Positions 1 to 11,574 of a DNA stretch of 64,000 nucleotides are shown here, piece after piece. This DNA is from Sarcocystis neurona. Lineage: Eukaryota > Apicomplexa > Conoidasida > Eucoccidiorida > Sarcocystidae. Under the pieces are notes generated by a model. The model was not told the DNA's origin, ran no database searches, and saw only the letters and a list, made by a program, of their open reading frames with translations. The stretch's first letter is position 1. Every line of letters begins with the position of its first letter. The translations under genes and the position numbers were made by a program. The DNA lies in contig KL647305.1 of NCBI GenBank assembly GCA_000727475.1, positions 550,856 to 614,855 on the forward strand, read 5' to 3'.

Positions 1-1244
1 TCAACGGCTGGAAAAGTCGACGGGCCATTGATGCCGCTGCAGCGTCTGCGTCTGCTGCAGCTTCTGCTGCTGCTGCAGAAGAGGTGCAGCAGAAAACCGG
101 ACAGCTGTCTGCTGCGTCTTCCTCGTCTTCCGCCTGCTTTCCTTCCTCTTCATGTACAGACGCCGTCACTATCCGAGCGACATTCCGGCAACTCCTGGTG
201 CAAGTAGAACACCAGCTGGTTGCTCTGTCGGATCTTTCTTGTGAAGTAAAGAAGTTTTTGCGGCGCCGGAACAGCGCAGTTCCCGATGATGTGGGGTTGC
301 CGCGGGCTGCCGCAGCTGCTGCTGCTCCTTCCGGCCCGTCTTCTGCGTCTTCGTCTTCTTCAGTGCCGTTAGAAGAGCTGTACAACACGTTTCTGGTGCT
401 GCAGACTGACGTGCAGCTGTCGCTTACTCGCGCTGGCCGAGTCCTAGCTCAGCTGCGGTACCAGCGTTCAGCAGCAGAACTCGCTGCTGCTCCTTCTGCG
501 GGTGGTGCTGGTGCCGGTCGTGCCTCTTCGTCTGGCCCTGCTGGTGGCGCCGTCTTTTCTGTGTCGCCGGGGAGTTGTTGCACGGTAGCGCAGCTGCAGC
601 ACTTCTCCGAGACTTTGGAAACGCTGCAGACGGAAGCCGCGGACTCCGTCGAGGCGCTGGCCGCGCAGTTTGACCGCGCGCGACTGCAGGAGCGCGCAGC
701 AGCAGGAGTGGGCCGGTCCTCTGACAGCTCCTGCAGCAGCGAGGGCAGAAGCAGCGCCTTCCGCCGCAGCCGGGCAGCAGACGAGGGAGGTGCAACGGCC
801 TCTGTGGCGGTTGCATGCGTGACAGACGAGGTGGACGAGGATGAAAAGGAGGAGAAGCGACTTCCCAGACAGAGCGGCGGTAGCAGAAAGAGCAGGGAAA
901 GCGGCAGAAGCAAGAGCAGAGGCAGGAGAGGAGGCCAGCCGGAACTGGAGAAGGTGGCAGAAAGTGCAGCAGCAGACGCCGCCTTCCTGGTTCGCGAAGA
1001 AGCAGCTCTGGGAGAGAGCAATCTGCTGCTGGCGTCGGTCCTGCACGTAGGGGGCTCTGCACTAGACGCCCTGCGAGCGCAGAGAAATGTCTTGCGAGCT
1101 GCTCAGGCAAAGCTGCACGACATGCAGAACTCGCAGCTGCTTGACGTGCGGAAGCTCCTTGATGCGATAGCATGGAGAAGAAGGAAGAACAAGGTCATTC
1201 TTGCTGCCGTCCTCGCTGCATGCGTGCTTCTTTCTTTTCTGTGG
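1..1244 (+). CDS. GOSR1: Golgi Qb-SNARE, GOSR1/GS28 family, main exon (5' end outside window)
   Basis: Membrane-anchored SNARE that acts in ER-Golgi and intra-Golgi vesicle fusion. The frame starting at base 3 is open from the window edge to 1451. An N-terminal helical region (about 150-720) lines up with the GS28 N-terminal helices, for example LQHFSETLETLQTEA against the LQRHRDILQDYTHEF stretch. An Arg/Lys/Ser-rich low-complexity insert (about 690-960) follows. The SNARE helix (about 978-1185) contains LDALRAQRNVL, with the glutamine expected at the ionic layer. RRRKNK comes next, then a hydrophobic anchor VILAAVLAACVLLSFLW (1194-1244). Family members end just after the anchor, but this frame runs 69 codons further, so a splice near 1240-1244 is likely. 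No in-frame ATG is present at the 5' side, and a pyrimidine-rich tract ends in CAG at 78, so the exon may begin at 79. Family call fairly sure; both ends uncertain. Confidence 0.8.
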
Positions 1245-1539
1245 GTCGCCAGAACCAACTTCTGCACTGCAGCTACTGCCTCACCTCTCTTTCTTCTTCC
1301 TCTTGAAACGCCCTCCGCACACCCCGCCCGCGTGTCCCCGTCTGTTGCTGCTGCCTACTCTGCAACTCCGCCGTGCGCTGCTGCTACAGCTGAACCTGCG
1401 CCTCGGGTCCCGCTGCCCGTGGACGCTGCACCTGCCGCACAGCTACCGTAGTAACAACACATCGCGACCCCCGCTCCGCCTGCTGCAGCTGCTGCAGCCA
1501 CTGCTTTAGTGGCTCCGCGTACGCCTACAGGTGTCCGTG

Positions 1540-2015
1540 CTCTCCCTGCCGCTTCTGCTGTCCATGCTGCTCCTGCTGCCCTGCTTCTGCTGTGCGTCCT
1601 GCTCCTGCTGTCCATCCCGCTCCTGCTATCCGTCCTGCTTTTGCTGTCCATTTTGCTCCTGCTGTCCGTCTTGCTCCTGCCGCCCGTCCTGCTCGTGCTG
1701 TCCAGCTGCTCCTGCTGTCCAGCTGCTCCTGCTGTCCATCCTGCTCCTGCTATCCGTCCTGCTTTTGCTGTCCATTTTGCTCCTGCTGTCCGTCTTGCTC
1801 CTGCGGCCCGTCCTGCTCGTGCTGTCCAGCTGCTCCTGCTGTCCAGCTGCTCCTGCTGTCCATCCTGCTCCTGCTGTGTGTCCTGCTCCTGCTGTCTGTC
1901 TTGCTTCTACTGTTTGTCCTGCTTCTTCTGTCGACCCTGCTCGTGCTCTCTGTCCTGCTGCTGCTGTCTATCCTGCACCTGCTGTCACTGCTGCTCCTGC
2001 TGTTGCTGCTGGTGA
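1540..2015. repeat. CTG/CCTGCT minisatellite with a 124-bp tandem duplication
   Basis: Built from degenerate 12-15 base units around CTGCTCCTGCTGTCC. Bases 1621-1744 are repeated at 1745-1868 with one clear mismatch (CCGCCC against CGGCCC). Because 124 is not a multiple of three, the same Cys/Leu/Ala-rich peptides appear in all three forward frames, which argues against coding. It probably lies in the last intron of the GOSR1-like gene. Confidence 0.9.
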
Positions 2016-2124
2016 CACTGCTTCCTGTGCTGCGATGACGCCGTTGGGACCGGGAGCGCTGCAGTTGGTCCACCTCCCTCTTTTTCTCACGCTGCTGCTG
2101 CTGCTGCCACGTCTTCCGGCGCAG

Positions 2125-2172
2125 CAAAAACAGAAACGTGAACTCTTGTCGGACGCGGTGTGTGAATTGTGA
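2125..2172 (+). CDS. GOSR1: Candidate terminal exon of the GOSR1-like gene
   Basis: A pyrimidine-rich tract (about 2070-2120) ends in GCGCAG at 2124 and is followed by 15 codons (QKQKRELLSDAVCEL) and TGA. Joined in phase 0 to codon 1242-1244 it would give the SNARE a short lumenal tail instead of the 69-codon low-complexity read-through. The matching donor (GTCGCC at 1245) is weak; GTGGGT at 1241 is an alternative that uses another phase. The implied intron contains only the CTG minisatellite. Inference from splice signals; no transcript evidence. Confidence 0.35.
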   Translation, partial: QKQKRELLSDAVCEL

Positions 2173-5100
2173 GGTGTGGACTAGAGACGCCCAGCTGCTT
2201 CCACCACAGGAGCGCGGACTTCGGGGGTCTAGATGGCCGCCGTCTGTTCTTCTGAAGGACGAGCGAGAAGCAAAGCAGTTCTGGGCAGAACAGCGTCTGC
2301 TGCAATCGTAGAAGTGCGGACGTTGTGCAAAACCGTCACCTATGCGTAACCACAGCTCATCGCAATCATACGCAGATGCATACACACATGACGACGCATG
2401 CAGTGTGTAACAGCATGTATATACAGGCGTCGAACAGTCCACTGTAGGCACTAGCGGCGGTTAAGGACTGTCGCACTGTGGGGGATTGGGGAGAGACGAC
2501 AAGGACAAACGTTCTCTCTGACTTCACATATTTTTGTGTACACGTCAGATTGCGTATACATATATTATGCATACGTAAGGAAGCATGTGCATATATATAT
2601 ATATATGAGATGGTCCGGGGAATGGCCAAGGCATTGGACGCGGGCGAAGAAGTGTCGTTGCGCTTTCTGGTTGTGCGTTGGGAAGTGTCACGCTTCTGTA
2701 CATTTGTACGTGTAAATACTCTCTCTCCGAAGATTTGTAGGTATGTGCGGGTACGCGTGCACATACGTAGTGGTGCTGCGTCTGTGCAAGAATTTTTCTG
2801 GCATGAAGTGGGGCGATCTCGCTGACACACAACTGCGGGTGGTGGTCCTCGTCTTGTAGATAACATCCGCGCGCGTAGTGGCGCGCGGCTGGAGGCAAGC
2901 GTAGAAGCCTTTTGCATGCACCTCTTCTCCAGGATGCCTGCCGGCTACCCATTCATATACGTATATATATATGGGGGTATTCCTAAAGATGTGCACGTAT
3001 GTATAGGCATGCATATGTTCGTACCTTTTCACGTACGTCCGCGGATATACGTGTTCGCTGAGAGGGAGACTGTTGACGACGCTCGTGTGCGCACGTATAT
3101 ATGTACGTACAGTACCAGAGGTCTTTTTTTGTGTGGACATAGGTACAGGCATGTGCGTGTATGTACACAGAAGCCAACGCACGTGTGTACTGGTGTATAT
3201 ATACTGGTGTGCAGACGAGATGGAGGGGTGTCAGTTTTTGCCGACAAGAAGAGAGACGCGAGCGCGGCGCCGAGGAGTCTCGTGCATCGTTGCGTACTTG
3301 TAGAATCTTCGTACAGCGAGTACGGTGTAGTGGGGCTGCACTAGTTGAAGACATATTTACATACATACGTATATATGTATATATGTACGAGGGTTTACAC
3401 ATGTATAGCCTGAACCGAGATATATATATATATATACATATATATACGTATAGGTACTGTAATGAGTGCACATAGTGGTGCACATGTATGTGTACGTACA
3501 GGTATCCATTCAGCTGCATACGGGCGTGTAGACACATATACATACGTGCAGGTGTAGGCGGGTCCGTCTACTGCGTCCCGGCGCAGAGAGGCGTCACGGG
3601 AATGTGTACATGTAGATAGGAGGTGTCTGAGTTCTGCTCTTCTCGGTGAAAATACCCTTATTTCCACGTACGGATGCAAGGAAGCGGACGCTGTTCTTTT
3701 TCTCTCCTAAATATATATCTACATGTATATGTGTTCCCTTATGCGACCTACCGTTCTCCTGGATTACGCACATACATGTATAGAGGGATACGTCCTTCAC
3801 GTTGTCCATGGGTAGAAGCGGAGACATCTGTTGTGGCTACCTCCTGCTGTCCTGAGGGCTACCTACGCGGTGCAGTTTCGTCCTGCGCACCCCACGAGCG
3901 TGTGGCTACTTTGATAGGCATGCGGGGGAAGGAGGTCGATAACTGCACCCACCACGTCCACACGTCTATCTGTAAAAATTCTTAATGTACGTATGTATAA
4001 ATCCGTGTGCCGCTGCGTGCCCGTGATTGCAGCTACGTGATTGTAGCATGTGTGTTTCTCTCGTGTGAACACGCACATCCGCTGGGATGTCGTATATAGG
4101 TACAGAGGCGATGAAGGTACACGGAAACGAGGAATACACTGGTCTGCTTGTGTGCACGTAGGCTCACAAATACAAATATACACATATGTGTAGGCTTTGC
4201 AGGAGGTCGAGAGTCAGCGCTCGTGGAGAGCGACATAGACGTGGGTCGTGTGTGGCGGGACGTGAGTCTGTCGGCAGCACAGCATGTGTATGTGTGTAAA
4301 GGTATACTCGTGTGTGTGTATGTGTATGTGCATGTATATATGGCGGGTCGTAGTCAAAAAAGCCTTTTGGCAACACAATATATATATGTGTGTAAACGGA
4401 CGCTCGTGTATATCTATACAATATATGCGTATATCTGCACGCGTATAAGCAACTGGTCGGTGTCGTCTTTTGCGGCTCGCGTTGCTGAGGCAGTGCGTGT
4501 ACGGCCACGTGGACACATATTTTGGTGGTAAGGGAGTTATCGGGATCAACACCACAACTGCATAAATATATACGTTTCCACGCCGTTATGCCGATGCACA
4601 CCTACGTAGACATCTGTATCTGTACACCGGCGTACCTGTAGATGGGTAGGTCTATACATCTGTATGTATCCGTCCACATATATGTACACATGTAATGTAC
4701 GAGAATGCTAGACACTGAGGTCGGACGCGAATATCGCGCTGGATTTGCAGCGGCCACAGAAATTTTTAACTCCTGGGCTGCGCATTTTTTTGCACGCTAG
4801 GTACACACCGTCAAGTATACGCTTATTCTTAAGCTGTTGCTGGGGCGAGCTGTTTAGCGGGGGGATGTAGCTTTGCCCATCTGTCTGCTTTCGTGCATGT
4901 GTGGACACATCCATCAGTCTAAGTTTCAGAGAGAGATAGAGTGCTTGTACAAAGGATAAACACGACTTTCTCGTAACGTCTATGTCCACCTCTGTGAATA
5001 CGTATATATACATGTATGCGTATGCGTACGAGGGTGGATGACGGTAGAAATTATCTTCTACCTGATGACGCCTACGCGGGCTACCAGTCCGGCACGTACG

Positions 5101-7235
5101 TGTGCGCTGGCTTTGAAGATCCACGTGCGTACAGAGCACCGAGTTAGCAACCAGTCCACACATGGCACGGTGTCCCCCTTCTTTGTCTCTACATATAGGA
5201 TCCACGCACGCATGTGTGAACATATACACCCCAGGAAGCGTCTGCATATGTGTCTACGATGCACGTGAATGCCTACATGGGCATATACATATGCGGATGT
5301 TTGCGTAAGGGTGCACGTCTACACATATTTGTATATGTGTGTAGCGTTGTGGTAGCATGCGCAGTGCGCTTCTAGTACAGTGAGATGTGAAGACGTTCTG
5401 TGGTAGGAACGAAACATCTGCGCAGCTGCCTTTGAGGAGGATGAGGTTGACTGGAATACGAGAATTGCAGTAGATGAGATGTCAGATGTTTATCATACAA
5501 AAAGATACAAGAAGAATGGCCCACACCTGACGAGATAGAAGTGTGCCGGTCCTGCCACCGTACACGTTGGCGAAAGGCCTTTAGCGGCTTTTGCACACGC
5601 CGAACGCTACTACGCTGTTCAGCTGCTGCTGCCGCTCAGGGCAAACGCCTTTCCGGTCGCGGTTTTCTGTTGCTGCATCACTACCGATACCTCTTGGTAG
5701 AGTGCTCCTTCTACACTGCTCCTTCTGATAGCGGCATGGGTAGCCTTCCTTGCTTTAGTACCGCTCCTGCTGAACGTGACGCTGGTCTCGTTGCTACAGA
5801 TGCTTTCATTTCCCTGCTTCTGCTGCTCGTCCTGTCTCGTTGCTGTGTTGTCGCTGTTGCTGATGCTCTCGTTGTTGCACTTGTCGTCAGATTGTTGCTG
5901 CCGCTGCTGCTGCTGCAGCTCTTGCCACTCCTGCTGCCGCCGCTGATACTGCGGCCACTTCTTCTGGCTGTGTTGTCAGCGTTCCTGGCTCTTGGACTGT
6001 GGTTTCTGCTAACGGAGTGCTGGCGAACGATGCAGCTACACGTAGGATTCTGTGGCAGGTAGTGGCGTCGCTTTTACCTCCCAGTGCCCCCGGTCGAGAC
6101 GGGAATGCTGCGCTTCTTCCGTTACAGCGGGGTTGGCTAATTGGCGCCACTGCAGCAGGCGCACGGGCGGGAGCAGCAACTGGAACACCAGGACCTCGAT
6201 CTGCTCTTCGTGTTGTCCTGTCGTTGCTGTTGTGCTCACTGGTGATGGAGGACCTGCTGTTTTTGCTGTTGTACTCATCGTTCACCGCTGTACGGATAAG
6301 ATTACGGTCGAGATGTAAACCAACACAGACGATGGAAGATCGAATGATATGTATGTGCAAAGTGGAAGAGACACTGTCGAAGCAGTGGTGCGCAAGGCCG
6401 AAACTGGTTTCAGGTTGGGCACTTGCTGTCCATCTGCATATTAACCAGGTGTGTCTTCGACGCGCTGCGTCTCCTGATGTGTTCTCCTTTTTTATGAGCG
6501 TCTGAGCAAATGTATAGTCAAACAGAAAGGTCCTCGCTATCGGCGAACTGGGACAAGAGCGTGCAGGATAGCGTATACACATTCAGCAACAATCCACTTG
6601 ATCACTGTTCTGAACGCCTCGTCTACTGCGTCGAAGGACAGAGCTGCAGAAGCTGACACGAGAGGTTCTTACTACTACTGCCAAGCAGCACATTAAGTGC
6701 GCACCCGTTAGCAAGTCAGAGTGACCGCTTGAGACCAGAAAGAGAGAGACTGAAGCCTGCAATCTCACCCTCGTGTACCCTGGCAGCTACCCAACAGTAA
6801 AAGGACGGATAAAAAAAAACTGAATTCTGTGTTTCTCAGGTATATTGCCGAGCAGGAATCGAGTATATGCCCACGTGTACATCGTCGTAGACGTACAGAC
6901 GCGTGTACGTGTGCGCCTGTGTCGGAAACAGTACGCGTACGCACTTCGCAGTGCTACTCACTCCAGTCAACACGGGCACAGAAGAGAAGATGCACCAGCT
7001 GTGAGAAATGGTTGTTCGTCGGTCACGCGAAAAATACATATTAGTAGCCTGACGTATGCCACTGATGCATGCATGTGCTGGTGTGCTGGGACACGAGTAC
7101 TAACAAGCGCCTCCTAGTAAAGTGACGCCAAACACCGCCCGGTATGCGCTCACGTGACATATATGTATACAGATGTACACGCACTACATTCGCATAGAAT
7201 ATAGCTGTAGACATATACGGTAAAATGTCTACTCT
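2173..7235. other. Intergenic spacer, TG/TA-rich, no supported gene
   Basis: From about 2340 to 5370 the sequence is a mosaic of TATATA, TACGTA, GTATGT and ACACGTGT motifs. Its ORFs are repeat artefacts rich in Tyr, Ile, His and Thr. A CTG-rich island at 5590-5990 is open in several frames, but none gives a recognisable protein. The rest, to 7235, is plain sequence in which I see nothing. Confidence 0.6.
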
Positions 7236-9610
7236 CTTTTATTCACGCGGATGAAACGGTATTAGCAAGTCCACAGGATCACCCACGTTCCTCACTGGCA
7301 AGCACGACCGCCGTCGAGAAGAGCAGCGCTGAGCAGCCTTAGGACCGGCTGCGGCAGCAAGAGTGCTGCTTGGAAACCAACAGGCGCTGCAATAAGCGCG
7401 CCAGATGCCGCAGCGCGTGAGAACTGCCAACAGGAAGCGTATCCGCCCACCGCACCAGCAAGAGCAGCGCAAGAAGTATAGGGAACAGCTGGAGGAGTAT
7501 TTGCAACAAGAGATGTTTCACCAAAAGCGACAGCGACTGCAACACGAGGAGCATCACAGCAGCGTTGTGAAGTCTGTGCAGCAATGTCGTTACGTGACAT
7601 GCGTGGCAGGACGGCGACGCACAAGTGCTACCACCACCACCAGCAGCATAAGATTCCCGTATCGTTGTTGCTCAGCAACAGCCACAGAAGCGACAGGAAC
7701 GCCGGGACCACCTGAAGCAGCAGCAGTAGTTGCATCAATCATGTGCTGCAGCGGTAGTGGATGTGTGAGACTGCTGAAAGCACGCAGCCCTATCAAGGGA
7801 AGGACTGTAGCAGTATGGACACAGAGCGCGTTGCAGCATGAGACAGGAAGCAGCAGTCTAAAAGCGAAAGGCAGCAGGGACGGAGACGTACAAGAACGGC
7901 AATATACCGAATGACTTGTTGAATACGTCAACTTTTGTCAGGAGAGGGAGAAACGTCGGATGCAGTTATTGCAGCAGCTCAGGCCCTTGTAGTGGGGAGA
8001 GTTTTTTCCTGGCTTCGCTGACTTAACCAATGTTACACGAGCAGCACTAGCAGCGACACTGGGGTGACTGTGGAGCTGGCGTGCAGTAGCAACTTTTCAG
8101 TGCAACAGCAAGATTGCGGTCCCGCAAGTGGAACAGAAAAATGCAGCGGCAGAAACTGTGCCGACAGACAACAGAAATATACAGCAGCAAGACTGGCCTG
8201 TGTCCGCAGATCGCACCTAGTCGCGGCACGCTCTGTGTAATACTACCGGGATGGTGCCTGTCCTAGGGGCCACGACAGGCAACAGCGATAGCACCAACAA
8301 GCCCGGGACTATACTCGTGGAGAAAGCCCTTCGTCAAGCAGGGACGTTGCGCGCAGTAGCTAGACTCTGCAGAGCAGCTAAGCTGTTTGTCTGGTAGCCA
8401 GGGGAAACAGCCGCAACTTGGATATGGCGTTGAAGCGGAGCTGCAGAAGTTGCAGCGGCCACAGTCAGTCGTAGTGCATTGTCGCGTTACAAGCGAGAAA
8501 AAGACGCTTTTGCGTGAGTGTTATCTCTCACCGGCAGCAAACCTATGGACAGCGTTGTTGGTGGAGCATTCCAACTAGGCGCAGCAAAGCAGGAACACAC
8601 AGTAGCTAACGACATTACGTTAGGCCGACTACACCAAAGGTGAGCCCTTGGGACTCCGTAGCAGGAAGCAGGCATGCAGCAGTGTACGGTAGGCGAAAGT
8701 AGGCTTCTACGCAGCGCGGCAAGATTGTGGTGCAGCAGCAGCTTCCCGCAACCTGGGGGACCCGGAGCTTCTGAAGATTATGCGTCGTCGACTGTACGAC
8801 GGCGGCGTCGCAGCAGTCGCAAGAGGTGCCCCAGAAGCAGGAGGGAAGCAGGAAAGCAGCAGCAATGAAGCAGCAGCGAACGCAGCAGCGCAGTCTGCGT
8901 GCGAGCTAACAACAACACAAGCGCAGCGCCAGCGGCTACATGTGCAGAAAGTAGTCACACAGGCAGCAGCAGTAAATCGCCAGCGCGAACCGGCAACCCC
9001 AGCACCGCCAGCCGCAGCAGGACAGGCAGTACCAGCAGCAGCAGCACCATCAACGGCAATAGCTACAGCAGCGGTAGCAGCAGGCACAGGTGGAGCACAT
9101 TCGTAGAGGTAGCAGCAGCAACAGCAGAACAATCGTTTTGCATTGTCGTGTTCTGAGTGTGAGGAGGACCCTCGCCGTCATTGTCCCGGACATTTTCCTT
9201 CTGCGCCGGGGCCACATCAGAAATAGCTGTTTCTACTGCCGGTGTTTCTTCCTTCGACGTACGGTGTCCGTCCCGAAGTAAACATGACGGGTTCTCATTT
9301 TTCAGAATGCATGCGGACGAGCACACAACAACAACCTGCAGCAGCACCGGGACATGCAGAGCAACAGCAGTAGCGGGCAGCACACATGCAAAGACAGCAG
9401 CAGCGGGCACGGCAGCCGCGGCAGCAAACAGCACACCAGAGGCAGCAGCAGCAACAGCAGCTGCAGGAGCAGTCGACTCGAGGCAACCGGAGACTTTCTT
9501 CTTGTGCGCCAGCTTGCTGTGTTGCTGTGTCTACGCTTTTTCGCCGGCTTCTTTTACTCGATATTAGTGTGTTTACTGTTTCATCTGGCAGCTAAGAGCT
9601 CGTAGCCTCT
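7236..9610. other. CAG-rich (plus) / CTG-rich (minus) segment, coding strand unresolved
   Basis: Both strands have protein-like frames. On plus, 7405-7914 gives a charged Gln/Arg/Glu-rich peptide without an ATG, and 8780-9106 has a true ATG and gives a 108-residue Ala/Gln-rich peptide. On minus, 7590-7931 and 9063-9434 give peptides with hydrophobic stretches (LMLLVVVVALV), and the frame ending at 7239 has its TAA overlapping AATAAA. I recognise no family. The segment could be the 3' exons of the minus-strand candidate near 10 kb, or only repeat-driven open frames. Confidence 0.3.
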
Positions 9611-9896
9611 TCTGGAGTCGCGTTCCACCCGCAGGTGCGCCTCACGTTGGAGCAGCAGTCAGCAACAACAGCTGCACCACACTGTTACCGCCGATGTGCG
9701 AGCGAGGACAAGTCTGGCCCCGCACTCCACAAGAAAATAAGGAACCTTCCCGCTCCTGTGCTGCTGTAGGGTATAGACATGTCCATAAACACCGGAGAGA
9801 AACAGCTGGGAAGCAGAAGTGGCTGCTGCAGCAGACAAGACCAACTGTTACACAAGCCATCTCTCCGATTCTGTGAAAAAGAAGCGGTGCTTCGTA

Positions 9897-10899
9897 TTAG
9901 CTCGTCGTTCCGGCAACTGTTGTGCCGCGTACATCCCGCCAACAGCACTCTGAGGTAACAAGGCTGCTACGGCACGCTGCTGTGCCGCAGCTGTTGCCAC
10001 ACCAGCGTGCCCGCTGCTGCTGGTCGTACATTGCTGTTGCTGCTGCTACTGCTGCCGCCTCATGCCGTGGAGACCCCTGCTGGAGAGGGGCGGAGGGGGC
10101 CTGCGTTAGCGCACCTGTTAATTGAAACCACTGCTGCCTGACTTGCTCCCGCACACATGCGCGATAGCTGCTGTCTTCAGCAGCGGAAAAAGACTGCACC
10201 GAAGGTACTGCGGTGCCTGGTGCCAGTGACGTGCCGCATTTGAACAGCAGCAGCACAACAGCAACAACGACAGCAGCACACACAGCAGCAGAAGGAGAAG
10301 TAAAACGCGACGCAGCAGCCCCGCCCCCTTCCCCCCGACGAAGCAGCACTATCGCAACAGCAGCAGCAGGAGCAACAGCAGCAGCGCTCGGCCCCGTGAC
10401 ACAGTTGCTGAGGAGCAGTGCAGCAGCACCACTTTCTACATCCATCGATGACAGCAGGGGCTGCACCCGGAATGTCTGTGTCCCCTCCTCTGCTGCGGGA
10501 ACAGCAGCAACTGCGCATAGATGCCGCAGCTGCTCTCCCTGGCAGGCGTAGTGATGTACCTATTGACAGTAAGCGTAGCAAGGCACTCCCCTGTTGCTGT
10601 GGTTGGTGGATTACTACCGCCGCTCTTGCTGCCGCCTCCTCCGCGAGTCGGGTTGCTGTCGCTCCTCCGACAACTCTTTCACTAGCAAATTCTATAAAAA
10701 TTCTTCGTCTTGTTGGGCAGTGAACAGAGCGCATTGTTGCTGCTCTGTTTATGCAGCTGCTGCTACTTGGACGTCTGTTGCCGTTCGTACTGCTGCTGCT
10801 CCTGCTGCTGCTGGATGCGCCCCTGCTTCTGGGACGATACGCGGTCGTGCCAAGGCTGCACCGCCTGTTGCTGGGGGTCCACCCTGCCTTCTTTCTCAT
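9897..10899 (-). CDS. Candidate hypothetical membrane protein (two overlapping minus frames)
   Basis: A minus ORF with a true ATG at 10899 begins MRKKAGWTPSNRR and continues through a Ser-rich part to an acidic/Ala part (ASERVVGGATATRLAEEAAA) before turning into a Cys run. In another frame, an ATG at 10445 opens 182 codons to 9897, with a hydrophobic segment AAVCAAVVVAVVLLLF and a soluble tail (REQVRQQWFQLTGAL). An intron could join the two, but I could not fix its ends. No family recognised. CTG runs on the opposite strand could produce similar open frames by chance, so confidence is low. Confidence 0.3.
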
Positions 10900-11069
10900 A
10901 ACTTGCCCTTGCTGCTGCTGCTGCTCTGTTTGCGTCGTGACGCGTCGGGAGTGATATACGCGCCTGCCGATCAGAAACTCGACGGCTGCCTGCGAGTGCC
11001 AAGTAGGCCTAGATGTCTGCAACTCTCTCTCTCAAGCTGCACCGAGAGAAGCACGCATGTATAGACGGC

Positions 11070-11500
11070 TGCGTGCCTGTGTATATATACATATACATAT
11101 ATGTTTACGAATTTGTGGGAGCAAATATGTATATGTATGTATGTGCGTATCTGTATTCGTATGTGTATATACAATTGCTTAAAGACATATATATATACAT
11201 ATATATATATATATAAATATATGTATGTATATACATATATATATAAATATATGTATATATATATGTATATATATGTGTATGTGTGTGAGTATGGGTGTCC
11301 AGATGTATGTGAGTATGTATGTATGCATGTGTATATACATACATATATTTGTATATGTGTATCTATTTACGTATATGTATATCCGTATATATGTGTTTGT
11401 ATATATATATATATATATATGTGTATCTATGTATGTATATTTGTTTGTATACATATGCATGTATATATCTGGGTATATATATATGGATGGATGTGTGGTC
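11070..11500. repeat. (TA)n/(TATG)n/(TG)n simple-sequence island
   Basis: About 430 bases of alternating purine-pyrimidine sequence, including long ATATATAC and GTATATG runs, end 44 bases before the proposed start of the COG5 gene. ORFs on both strands here are poly-Tyr/Ile/Cys artefacts. The island may lie in the promoter or 5' UTR of COG5. Confidence 0.9.
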
Positions 11501-11543
11501 GCAGGTAGCCGTGTAGGCGATCAACTGAAGCTTGTTCTTTTTT

Positions 11544-11574
11544 ATGGGACACTTCTATCAGATCGGCAAACTCA
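11544..11574 (+). CDS. COG5: COG5 exon 1, candidate start
   Basis: ATG at 11544 opens a 10-codon peptide (MGHFYQIGKL) ending one base into a codon before GTGTGT. That phase fits the CAG acceptor at 11646 (A plus GC gives Ser). No conserved residue supports it; a start further upstream is possible. Confidence 0.4.

Noticed and set aside
424..1173. Three long minus-strand ORFs opposite the SNARE gene
   Set aside because: They are antisense shadows; the plus frame carries the GS28 helices, ionic-layer Gln and membrane anchor.
1509..2172. Cys-rich keratin-like or Leu-rich proteins
   Set aside because: Produced by the CTGCTCCTG minisatellite in all frames; the 124-bp duplication changes frame between copies.
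2340..5370. Many ORFs with Tyr, Ile, His and Thr repeats
   Set aside because: Translations of TATA/TACGTA/GTGT repeats, present on both strands with no varied sequence.
11105..11508. Poly-Tyr-Ile ORFs that could look like membrane proteins
   Set aside because: Direct reading of (TA)n/(TATG)n repeats.
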